Source: a virus
Length of the DNA: 64,000 nt
Strand: one strand, 5' to 3'
Virus record (IMG/VR): IMGVR_UViG_3300044701_003953
Coordinates: 124,001 to 188,000 of that record
Shown here: positions 57,448 to 64,000 of the stretch, in pieces
How positions within the stretch are numbered: position 1 is the stretch's first letter
Layout of the letters: each line of letters opens with the position of its first letter
Notes under the pieces: generated by a model
Told to the model about the DNA's origin: nothing
What the model saw: the letters and a program-made list of their open reading frames with translations, nothing else
The model's database searches: none
Made by a program: the position numbers and the translations under genes

Positions 57448-58536
57448 ATGACACAATTAACTGGAAAAAATGGACGTAGAAAAGTCCGTTGGATCATAGC
57501 TCACTTCCCACTAGAACTGTTTGTTCGTGCGGCCAAGGCATTTCAGCTCGAAATTGAAAAACTTTGCCCCGGGCAGTTCGACATCGAGATCCATACTATC
57601 GGTTCTTATCTAAGAGCTTACGGTAACGAACTCACTGAAGAACAGAAAAAGAATCTTGGATTCGTGGCCCCACGTATTCCTGGACTCGAAGATCCCAAGA
57701 ACACAGTTGCAACTAAAAACCCAGACAGCCTAGTTTTTGCTAAAGACTTCAACCAACTCAAAGTTTGGTGGAAGACATTGTTTGAGGTGATGAAAGAGCA
57801 GAAGTTTGAGATGAGCCAGACACAGGTCAACATCGTTGGTAGCCATCTGCACACCAACTTCCATGCCATCGATCTTCCTTACCTTTTCAAAGATCACGAT
57901 CACGTAGCTAAAGTACTCGACGGCGAAGTCGGACAAAAGATCAGCGACCAAGTAGCAAAAGACACTGGTGTAAAAGCACTGGGTTACACATACTCGGGCG
58001 GATATCGAATCATCGGTAGTACCGAGGGTATTACAAAACTTGATGATCTTAAAGAAAAGAAATTCATCAGCTTTACTGCACCTAGCAATATGTTGTTCAG
58101 ACTCGCAGACGTACCACGTCTTCCACGTTACCTCACAACAGCAGAAGACCTCGGTGATATCGCTGAGCAAGGTGGTGCCATTGAGACCACATATCTGCGC
58201 TTTGCTGGTAAGAATGTTCTTAAAACAAACCACAGCATGTTCATGACATCGATCCTGACCAGCGAAAACTTCATAAATTCGTTAACAGAAGACCAGCGTG
58301 CCGCTTTTACAGAAGCTGCACATCGTGTTGCCAAAATCGAAAGACTTTGGTCTGTTGAAGATGCCGCCAAGTATGAGCAGGATGCTGAAAGCCGTGGCGT
58401 TACTATCGTTCCAGTTAACGAAGAAGACGACACAAGACTCAGAACAGCAGCCAAGGAAATTTACAAGAAAGAAAATCTTGAGAAGATTGGTATCGACTAC
58501 ACATTAGTAGAAGAAATCATCAAACTCGGTAAGTAA
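57448..58536 (+). CDS. TRAP (DctP-type) solute-binding protein without signal peptide, copy 2
   Basis: 362 residues from the ATG at 57448 (GGAG eight bases upstream; an ATG at 57433 lacks a site). Paralog of 6930-7898: VRWIIAHFPLELFVRAAK matches LRWVLAHEPIEIFIRAAE, and LPYLFKDHDHVAKVLDGEVG is nearly identical. An insertion near 50-95 lengthens it. It also has no signal peptide. CATAAATA precedes and a terminator follows. The ligand and site of action are unknown. Confidence 0.88.
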   Translation: MTQLTGKNGRRKVRWIIAHFPLELFVRAAKAFQLEIEKLCPGQFDIEIHTIGSYLRAYGNELTEEQKKNLGFVAPRIPGLEDPKNTVATKNPDSLVFAKDFNQLKVWWKTLFEVMKEQKFEMSQTQVNIVGSHLHTNFHAIDLPYLFKDHDHVAKVLDGEVGQKISDQVAKDTGVKALGYTYSGGYRIIGSTEGITKLDDLKEKKFISFTAPSNMLFRLADVPRLPRYLTTAEDLGDIAEQGGAIETTYLRFAGKNVLKTNHSMFMTSILTSENFINSLTEDQRAAFTEAAHRVAKIERLWSVEDAAKYEQDAESRGVTIVPVNEEDDTRLRTAAKEIYKKENLEKIGIDYTLVEEIIKLGK

Positions 58537-58551
58537 TATTCTTGCACTAAT

Positions 58552-58578
58552 AAAAAACCGCCTCCGGGCGGTTTTTTA
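58552..58578 (+). terminator. Bidirectional intrinsic terminator
   Basis: Stem CCGCC / GGCGG with loop TCCG, A-run before and T-run after. It lies between the plus-strand TRAP-type gene and the converging HAD gene. Confidence 0.93.
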
Positions 58579-59163
58579 TTGGCCGACTACTAGCTCGTAT
58601 ATCTCTCGCCAGTCCTTGACTTTAGGAATGTCTTCGTGATAGTAGTGCATATTATGACCGTGCTCGACTAGTATCGGTTTAAGTCCTAACATCCAGCCCA
58701 ATTCGGCATTTGTGACTTTGTCCTCGATCCACCACAGCCCGGTCTTGCGATAAGGTGCCAGTGCTTCGTCTTTGTCAGCACCAGTATCCAAGCACACTAT
58801 CTTTTCGAAAACAGTCTCCCCAAACAGTTTGGCGAGATTCATCTCGCGGAGTCTCTGTGCGTTCCTGTCTAAGCTCAATGACGTGATACAGTGGAATACG
58901 AATCCGTGTTCTTCGTGTAGCCTCTTCACGTAATACATAGCATCACGGAGTGGTGGGAGGAACCCAATAGCGGCACTTTCGTTGAACATCTTGATCAGCT
59001 TCTTGCCTTGTGTTTTCGTGATGCCGTAACGTTCGCCGATGTCATAGTTGAGTTCTCCACCGGGCACCATCTCGAAGCCATGGTCCTCCATCCAAACAGA
59101 AAAGGCATACTCCCAGTTAAGGAGCACGCCGTCGCAGTCAGTTAAAATAATCCTATTCGTCAT
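58576..59163 (-). CDS. HAD-superfamily phosphatase, 5'-nucleotidase-like
   Basis: 195 residues. LTDCDGVLLNWE provides the DxDG nucleophile motif, CITSLSLDRN motif II (Thr/Ser) and WWIEDKVTNAE the acidic motif IV. The size and cap layout suit 5'(3')-deoxyribonucleotidases. It may adjust nucleotide pools or dephosphorylate sugar phosphates. It overlaps the upstream gene by four bases. Confidence 0.82.
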   Translation of the reverse strand: MTNRIILTDCDGVLLNWEYAFSVWMEDHGFEMVPGGELNYDIGERYGITKTQGKKLIKMFNESAAIGFLPPLRDAMYYVKRLHEEHGFVFHCITSLSLDRNAQRLREMNLAKLFGETVFEKIVCLDTGADKDEALAPYRKTGLWWIEDKVTNAELGWMLGLKPILVEHGHNMHYYHEDIPKVKDWREIYELVVGQ

Positions 59164-59915
59164 AACACCTTTACACGATTGAGTTGGGTTGAGTCGTCAC
59201 GATGTGCTTTCACCGTGCCTTGTATTTTAAGTTTCGCTCCAGCGGCCAGTTGCTCGCGGTAGCTGAAGAAAATCATTTTGCCATCGCCGGTGATAGCATT
59301 GTTGAACCATACGTTCCACTTCTGGCTGTAATTGCTACGAATCACTTCCACATCCAGCGACACCTTGTCACCTTCGGCACCGATGTGCCCACCGGTGCTA
59401 CGCTCACGGGCATCTTCTTCCCGGCGTCCGTGCGTATACGAACGGATCTGGCTGGGCACCAGGCTCAGGGCATAGCGATCAGCACGGGTGTCAAAGTTGT
59501 CAAGATTGATCATATCCATCATGGAGCGATCAAAGTCTGACAGATTGCCTTTGAGGCTCTTGAGCGTGAGATTCTTCTGGTGCCACTCGCGCACGGCACG
59601 ACCTTCGGCCTGGTCTGCTTCTGACACACCGGTGTTCAGGGCATCTAGCATGAGATCTCGGTTGGTACGATTTTTGGTCACATACTGATCGTTCTCGATC
59701 TGTACATTGGGCACCTTGTAATAGTTGCCACCATTAACCCTATCAGCCACTACTGCCGCACCCCAGACTTGATCCGCGGTGTAGAGAACGCTCACGGGCT
59801 TAGCCGATGCTCGACGGCTTCTTTTTTCTGTGGGAGTATCTTCGTCGTCGTCCATCTGCCCGAGACGTTTGATCTCGAGCGAAGTCCAACCAGTCACGTC
59901 AACGAATCCAGACAT
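59160..59915 (-). CDS. Conserved phage protein with C-terminal OB-like domain
   Basis: 251 residues. The C-terminal ~85 residues (GDKVSLDVEVIRSNYSQKWN, GDGKMIFFSYREQLAAGAKL, KIQGTVKAHRDDSTQLNRVK) have the five-strand pattern of OB folds and resemble modules in phage replication-region proteins. The N-terminal part is charged and helical. It may bind nucleic acid. Function unknown. Starts 14 bases after the next gene. Confidence 0.7.
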   Translation of the reverse strand: MSGFVDVTGWTSLEIKRLGQMDDDEDTPTEKRSRRASAKPVSVLYTADQVWGAAVVADRVNGGNYYKVPNVQIENDQYVTKNRTNRDLMLDALNTGVSEADQAEGRAVREWHQKNLTLKSLKGNLSDFDRSMMDMINLDNFDTRADRYALSLVPSQIRSYTHGRREEDARERSTGGHIGAEGDKVSLDVEVIRSNYSQKWNVWFNNAITGDGKMIFFSYREQLAAGAKLKIQGTVKAHRDDSTQLNRVKVL

Positions 59916-59928
59916 AGTTGCTCCTTGA

Positions 59929-60273
59929 TTAATCTAAACGGCTACCAGCATAAGCACGGAAACCATATTTCTCGAATACCTTCTGGGCCGCGTATGCGCC
60001 AGCCTCTTTGGTATCGACATTCTGTACTGGCATACCACTCGGGTCCCAGATCGAAAAACATTTTTTATAGTCTGAGCGGTCAACACCAGCGGCTTTCAAC
60101 ATCTTGCCTAATCGGGTGTTGCCTTTGATGCCATAGATATCAACCCAGGCGAAACCACAGGCATATTGATCTTGGCCGTTCAATTTCTCTTGGAAGAATC
60201 GATCAGCGGCTTTACGTGCGGCCACTTTGGCCTCGGCTACTATATCGTTGATTTGCTCTTGTGTATATTCCAT
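59929..60273 (-). CDS. Conserved phage protein
   Basis: 114 residues from the ATG at 60273 (GGAG upstream). After a helix, YACGFAWVDIYGIKGNTRLG, FSIWDPSGMPVQNVDTKEAG and a closing FRAYAGSRLD are blocks I recognise from a widespread phage protein of unknown function. It stands behind the fourth TTGACC-17-TACAAT promoter, so it is likely abundant and early. Confidence 0.82.
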   Translation of the reverse strand: MEYTQEQINDIVAEAKVAARKAADRFFQEKLNGQDQYACGFAWVDIYGIKGNTRLGKMLKAAGVDRSDYKKCFSIWDPSGMPVQNVDTKEAGAYAAQKVFEKYGFRAYAGSRLD

Positions 60274-60304
60274 AATCTGCTCCAATCTTTTACTGTATGC
60301 TTAT

Positions 60305-60334
60305 ATTGTAGCAAAATGGAAATTTCTGGTCAAC
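60305..60334 (-). promoter_or_regulatory. Sigma-70-type promoter, family copy 4
   Basis: Minus strand TTGACC, 17-bp spacer with AAATTTCCATTTTGC, TACAAT, then ATAAGCATACAG. Nearly the same as the promoter at 6727-6757. Drives the 114-residue gene and probably the two downstream. Confidence 0.85.
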
Positions 60335-60338
60335 CGGG

Positions 60339-61508
60339 CTATTTTTTGGTGAAAATATAGATTCCTTCGTGCTTGAAACCATTGGATTTTTTATTATTAC
60401 CTTGCCCTGGGCGCACATTCAACATCATCTTGATTTCACGTTGATACTGAAATCCACACTTTTCGCTTAATTCACGCCAGCGATCTACTATTTCAAACTT
60501 TTCTTTACCAGTACGATAATCTGCTATGTTTACAGCATATACACCATCATCATCAAGAGCACGATGGATCATATTAAGAGTGGGTTCTACATAGAGTTCA
60601 AACCAAGCGTCAAGATTGCTACAACGATTCATACACTGGGTAGGTTCGTCGCTATAGGTTTCAAGATTAAAATAAGGTGGGCTACTGAAAGCGGCCTGAT
60701 AAAATCCTGGTTCGGGATCAAAATCTTCGCTAGGCATGCAATTCATATCATATCCGTTGCCCTGCCCGCATTCGGTTAGAAGTTCTCCTAACGCTACCAG
60801 ACCTTCATAGGTTTTGGTATTTGGGTCGATACCTGTGTAATGGTATCTCATGCGGCTAGTCATGGCTCCCATCATACGACCGCCATATCCTGAACTGAAG
60901 TCTAATAGATTTCCAAACAATGTAGGACAGATATATTCCCACACCGCCCGAGCATTCATAGGTTTGAAATTCTGTATACTACCGCCTGATACCAAATCAA
61001 AGGCTCGACGCAGATTTTTCGGCACTACCGCCAAATCTCCTTCATCTCTATGTTTGTAACAGAGATTGATAGCACGACGTAGTTTATTGTCATTCATGAA
61101 TCTACCACGCAGACTGACCTCTGTATTGTCTCTGGTATATGCATCTTGAATGTTTTCGAACCAGAACCTGCCCAAGGTTAGTCCTTCATTGTTACCAACC
61201 TGCAGGATGCCATTGTCTATCCTTTTTTGTTGTCGGGCTAGATCAAATATGGCCTCCTGGCAACCTTCGAGATTGAAGTAATATATGGGAAGGATGTTCT
61301 TGTTGCGATAGATATCAAAAACTTCTTGTTCGATATCCTCCTTGCCAGCATCGTCTGCAGCCAGCCATGCTTCTTTGCTCAACTGATGCAATCTCGGCAT
61401 TTCAACTTCGTAGCCGGTACATATCTTATCCGTGGGAGTATAACCCCATCGTTGGCACAGTTGGTTGTAATAATCTAGTATTTTTTGATTAGTTGTAATA
61501 CTTGTCAT
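60339..61508 (-). CDS. DNA methyltransferase (SPPY motif)
   Basis: 389 residues from the ATG at 61508; the longer frame runs into the upstream gene. LLDFSSGYGGRMMGAM is the SAM-binding region and AFSSPPYFNLETY the catalytic SPPY motif of amino-methyltransferases (N4-cytosine or N6-adenine). DGVYAVNIADYRTGK is a later motif. The 180-residue N-terminal part could be target recognition. It is encoded last in a trio with a degenerate MTase-like protein and a helicase. Confidence 0.85.
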   Translation of the reverse strand: MTSITTNQKILDYYNQLCQRWGYTPTDKICTGYEVEMPRLHQLSKEAWLAADDAGKEDIEQEVFDIYRNKNILPIYYFNLEGCQEAIFDLARQQKRIDNGILQVGNNEGLTLGRFWFENIQDAYTRDNTEVSLRGRFMNDNKLRRAINLCYKHRDEGDLAVVPKNLRRAFDLVSGGSIQNFKPMNARAVWEYICPTLFGNLLDFSSGYGGRMMGAMTSRMRYHYTGIDPNTKTYEGLVALGELLTECGQGNGYDMNCMPSEDFDPEPGFYQAAFSSPPYFNLETYSDEPTQCMNRCSNLDAWFELYVEPTLNMIHRALDDDGVYAVNIADYRTGKEKFEIVDRWRELSEKCGFQYQREIKMMLNVRPGQGNNKKSNGFKHEGIYIFTKK

Positions 61509-62691
61509 ATATCTCTTTGACTTTGGCAAGATACTTAATGTTAGGTATCTTGCTCCAAAAATCTTTGGTATGGGTTTTGACCAACACAGTTTTGAACAGT
61601 ATATTGTAGCACAGTTCGTTGTTGATTGCATCCGTCAGTTTGTCGAATTCTCTTTTACTCATAGCGACCCAGGGTACTTGAGCACTACAAGCTAGTTCTC
61701 CTTTGGCATCATAATAAAAGTTTGGAATACGACCGGGATTTCCATTTTTTGGTACCATGAGTTTAGGAACACCATACCCCATCCTATCAGTGACATCACG
61801 TTTACTGATCATCATGATTTTGACTTTGTGCTGTTTGTTATAAGTAGTTTTTAGTTTTTTACCACTAATAACATCATCTAACCATTCACGAAATACTAAT
61901 GGAACAGATCCCGCTGCGGGATTGAATTTTGAGTTATCTTCAGGGCCTGATTCAGAACGATAACCTTCAAACCCTGTCTGTAAAACTTCTTGAACAAACT
62001 CGAATCCAGCAGCATCTTCAGTGGGCACTGTTTTTGGATTATCGATTACCAGAGAATTTTTTCCGCAGATGAATTTTACTTTTTTATTCTTTTTAATGGC
62101 AGGTACATGGATCAGGCACATAGGAGTCATTTTGACTCGACGAAGAAACTGATAGGTGTTGATTTCAGTTAATTTGCTTTCGACATATCGATGCGAATTT
62201 GATTTTGTGATTACGATAACATGTTCACTTAAATTTTTATAGTGTTCAATAAATTCATTTGTTGTGTCAAAATCGATGGATCCAAATGTATAAGTGGTTT
62301 TCTTTTCATTTTGGAAACAATCTTGTACCTCGATATTAGGCTCAAAAGACATATCGCCCACCGCATGCTTGATATTGGCTCGGGCGATCCTGGCCTGGAT
62401 AGGTTCTTTATCGCCCAAGAAAATCTGATTCTTGAAAATATGCCATAACCTATCCTGTTCATCGGGGATGGCATCCTGGAGATCGATCATCAATTGTTCG
62501 GCTAAGATCAGGGCATCAAGACCCGTGCCGCATTGACTGTCCTGGTATGTAGTAGCAAGATTCCGTCGATCCTTCACTGGAATCATCGCCACTAGTTTAC
62601 GAGCATCACCTTCGTTGGTGATGCTCTGTGCACCGGACCTGTTGAAGTACGGAATCTTTTCGATCTGCCGAGAAATCTTGTTAGATAGCAT
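61489..62691 (-). CDS. Methylase-like protein of unknown function
   Basis: 400 residues. TTYQDSQCGTGLDALILAEQ recalls motif I of N6-adenine methylases (DPxCGTG), and NIKHAVGD and YTFGSIDFDTTNEF take the place where NPPF-type motifs occur, without an intact one. The C-terminal half (VPLVFREWLDDVISGKKLKT, RMGYGVPKLMVPK) may bind DNA or form a target domain. It lies between the methyltransferase and helicase and overlaps both. Confidence 0.6.
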   Translation of the reverse strand: MLSNKISRQIEKIPYFNRSGAQSITNEGDARKLVAMIPVKDRRNLATTYQDSQCGTGLDALILAEQLMIDLQDAIPDEQDRLWHIFKNQIFLGDKEPIQARIARANIKHAVGDMSFEPNIEVQDCFQNEKKTTYTFGSIDFDTTNEFIEHYKNLSEHVIVITKSNSHRYVESKLTEINTYQFLRRVKMTPMCLIHVPAIKKNKKVKFICGKNSLVIDNPKTVPTEDAAGFEFVQEVLQTGFEGYRSESGPEDNSKFNPAAGSVPLVFREWLDDVISGKKLKTTYNKQHKVKIMMISKRDVTDRMGYGVPKLMVPKNGNPGRIPNFYYDAKGELACSAQVPWVAMSKREFDKLTDAINNELCYNILFKTVLVKTHTKDFWSKIPNIKYLAKVKEIYDKYYN

Positions 62692-64000
62692 TGAATTGTC
62701 CTAACGCAAGATCCATACCGATCACATCAATAGCAGGCAAAATCGTCTTCCATTCTCTGGGCATCAATCCTGTGATCGCTACTACCAGTCCGGGATCCTT
62801 GAAGTTCACGACATCATACATGGATCCTATTTTTAATCCATCGCCTTGCGCTATCTGAGATAGCTCATAGACTTGTTTCAATGCGTAGCGTATCCTGAGT
62901 TCGGTGAGATCTTGTTCTTCTTGTGTTGTGGTGCCACCGGGTTTGTTCTTTTTGCCTTTCTTTTGATTGGAGCCCCGTACGAGATCATTTTCATTGAGCT
63001 GTGTGGTAGCTGACACAGAATTTGAGTCTTTGTTCTTATCGGCCATCAATTGTTTGATCTCGTCGGTGATGCAGGCGGATTTCACGAAACTACCGATTCG
63101 TTCTATGTAATTTCCTATGTTACTGAGGAATCTCTGCTTGAGATCAACACCGTCGACAATGTTCCAACCATTGTCAGTGTAGTCATAGATGTCACTGCAT
63201 TCGCCAAACTCAGCGGCCACTTGCTCGGGATCACGACCGGTTGCGTCGGCCTTTCGTTGTATATGCTGATACATCACGCTCACGAAGCGTTCGGGGTTGT
63301 AGTCAAACACGATGACTTCTTGTTTGTCGCCGTCGGACCATGGAGTCTTGCAACGGAACGAACCTTGGAAATAGTCTTCGGCGCTCTTGGCATCATTGAT
63401 CTGATGTACAGCCCACCATTGCTTAATGCTGGTGCCTTCCAGGAAACGTCCACAGGTAAGTGTGATGGTCCCGATGAAGTCGCTCTTACCTGATTCTACA
63501 GCATCGATACGGGTCTGTACGTCACCGATATCACTTACACTTGCTATATTGTCTTTGTTGCCTTTATCTGTGGCCAGAATGATGTCATACTTCTTGAAGT
63601 AAGGGTGTTCCTGTAGCATCCGAGCCACTGCTTTGATAGCCTTTACATTTTTAGGCAGGACCCATAGCGTGTGCTTGGTGACTTTTTCCACAATGTTTTC
63701 AAACTTTGGTGGCAGATTTTTATAACCACGTAGCCGGACATGATTGATGAGTTCGTTTACCGCGTCTCGATATACCAGCTGATCGCCTTGGGTAGAAAAG
63801 ATACCACGGGCGCCGAGATTGAAGTTCTCGTCATTGACCAGAGATCGGATCTTTGCAGGTACAGAGATCAAGGCCCAATTGATACGAGACTTGTAACGGA
63901 ACTGTCGAGTCTGTTCGTCATCAAGGTCATTGACAGCCAGTAACTCATCACGGATTTTCTGCTCGTCGATGTAATCAAAACTGTAGATGGATTCTTCTGG
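62681..64000 (-). CDS. SF2 helicase-like protein, 5' part outside window
   Basis: The frame stays open to base 64000, giving 439 visible residues and no start; the apparent first Met-equivalent near 63871 is an internal TTG. LTCGRFLEGTSIKQWWAVHQ and YFQGSFRCKTPWSDGDK match the C-terminal RecA domain (motifs V and VI) of type III restriction/DEAD-family helicases. QEVIVFDYNPERF follows. A Lys/Gly-rich linker lies before the C-terminal domain. The Walker motifs would lie to the right of the window. Confidence 0.75.
   Translation of the reverse strand, partial: PEESIYSFDYIDEQKIRDELLAVNDLDDEQTRQFRYKSRINWALISVPAKIRSLVNDENFNLGARGIFSTQGDQLVYRDAVNELINHVRLRGYKNLPPKFENIVEKVTKHTLWVLPKNVKAIKAVARMLQEHPYFKKYDIILATDKGNKDNIASVSDIGDVQTRIDAVESGKSDFIGTITLTCGRFLEGTSIKQWWAVHQINDAKSAEDYFQGSFRCKTPWSDGDKQEVIVFDYNPERFVSVMYQHIQRKADATGRDPEQVAAEFGECSDIYDYTDNGWNIVDGVDLKQRFLSNIGNYIERIGSFVKSACITDEIKQLMADKNKDSNSVSATTQLNENDLVRGSNQKKGKKNKPGGTTTQEEQDLTELRIRYALKQVYELSQIAQGDGLKIGSMYDVVNFKDPGLVVAITGLMPREWKTILPAIDVIGMDLALGQFNAI

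Noticed and set aside
1-64000. tRNA genes, CRISPR arrays, insertion sequences and attachment sites
   Set aside because: No tRNA cloverleaf, direct-repeat array, transposase or integrase was recognised by eye. A tRNA search on the full sequence could still find one.
1-64000. Bacterial chromosome or prophage origin because of metabolic genes
   Set aside because: The T4-type replication, head-targeting and lysis genes, the late promoters and the dense overlapping operons run through the whole window, with no bacterial housekeeping block or integrase.
63869-64000. Start codon of the helicase-like gene at 63871
   Set aside because: The codon is TTG without a ribosome site and the reading frame continues open to the window edge, so the gene is 5'-truncated by the window.

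Overview
The window is part of a large T4-like (myovirus-type) phage genome. Evidence for this is a family B DNA polymerase of gp43 type, a gp45-like sliding clamp, a T4-type 5'-nuclease (RNase H), a DsbA-like late regulator, overlapping DHFR and thymidylate synthase genes, a holin/spanin/endolysin cassette, and internal head proteins whose N-termini resemble T4 capsid-targeting sequences. Many hypothetical genes resemble, from memory, conserved genes of marine T4-like phages of the cyanophage and pelagiphage kind. PhoH, the gene set and the promoters fit an aquatic virus. No photosystem genes are seen. Two-component spanins, solute-binding proteins, a phasin-like protein, isocitrate lyase and a TctC/TctA transporter point to a heterotrophic Gram-negative host, probably a proteobacterium. 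The host is inference.

Layout: almost everything is on the minus strand in tightly overlapping operons (ATGA, TAATG and TGATG junctions). 0.0-3.0 kb holds thyA, DHFR and small conserved genes. 3.0-6.7 kb holds a hydrolase, a VWA/metallopeptidase protein and a MoxR-type AAA ATPase, driven by near-identical TTGACC-17-TACAAT/TATAAT promoters. 6.9-8.8 kb holds two plus-strand genes (a signal-less TRAP solute-binding protein and a membrane/EF-hand/Lys-Ala-tail protein) around a phasin-like gene. 8.8-27.8 kb is a long nucleotide and DNA-modification operon: 5'-nuclease, QueE, MBD4-like glycosylase, MazG-like enzyme, QueD, D-Ala-D-Ala peptidase, phosphoribosyltransferase, FolE (TTG start), sugar genes, DpdA-like transglycosylase, sulfotransferase and clamp. 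27.9-32.9 kb holds a radical SAM protein, a methyltransferase, DNA polymerase and DsbA-like. 33.0-36.7 kb is an AT-rich island with a duplicated two-gene cassette of an asparagine-synthetase-like PP-loop enzyme plus an unknown partner. 36.8-38.1 kb is isocitrate lyase. 38.2-43.8 kb holds internal-head-type proteins, Dps, a nucleotidyltransferase, sugar-binding-like proteins and a glycosyltransferase. 43.8-47.7 kb holds ClpA-like and DnaJ-like proteins. 47.7-50.8 kb is lysis. 52.8-56.5 kb is TctC-TctC-TctA plus a LuxR-type regulator. 56.6-58.5 kb (plus strand) is PhoH and a second TRAP binding protein. 58.6-64.0 kb holds a HAD phosphatase, unknown genes and an MTase / unknown / helicase trio that runs off the right edge.

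Two themes join distant genes. FolE, QueD, QueE and DpdA together predict 7-deazaguanine substitution in phage DNA; no QueC was recognised in the window. Isocitrate lyase, the Tct genes, two TRAP binding proteins and a phasin-like protein suggest reprogramming of host organic-acid and storage-carbon metabolism, with the isocitrate lyase and TRAP genes behind T4-late-type NATAAATA elements. The least explained locus is the duplicated PP-loop cassette at 33.0-36.7 kb.
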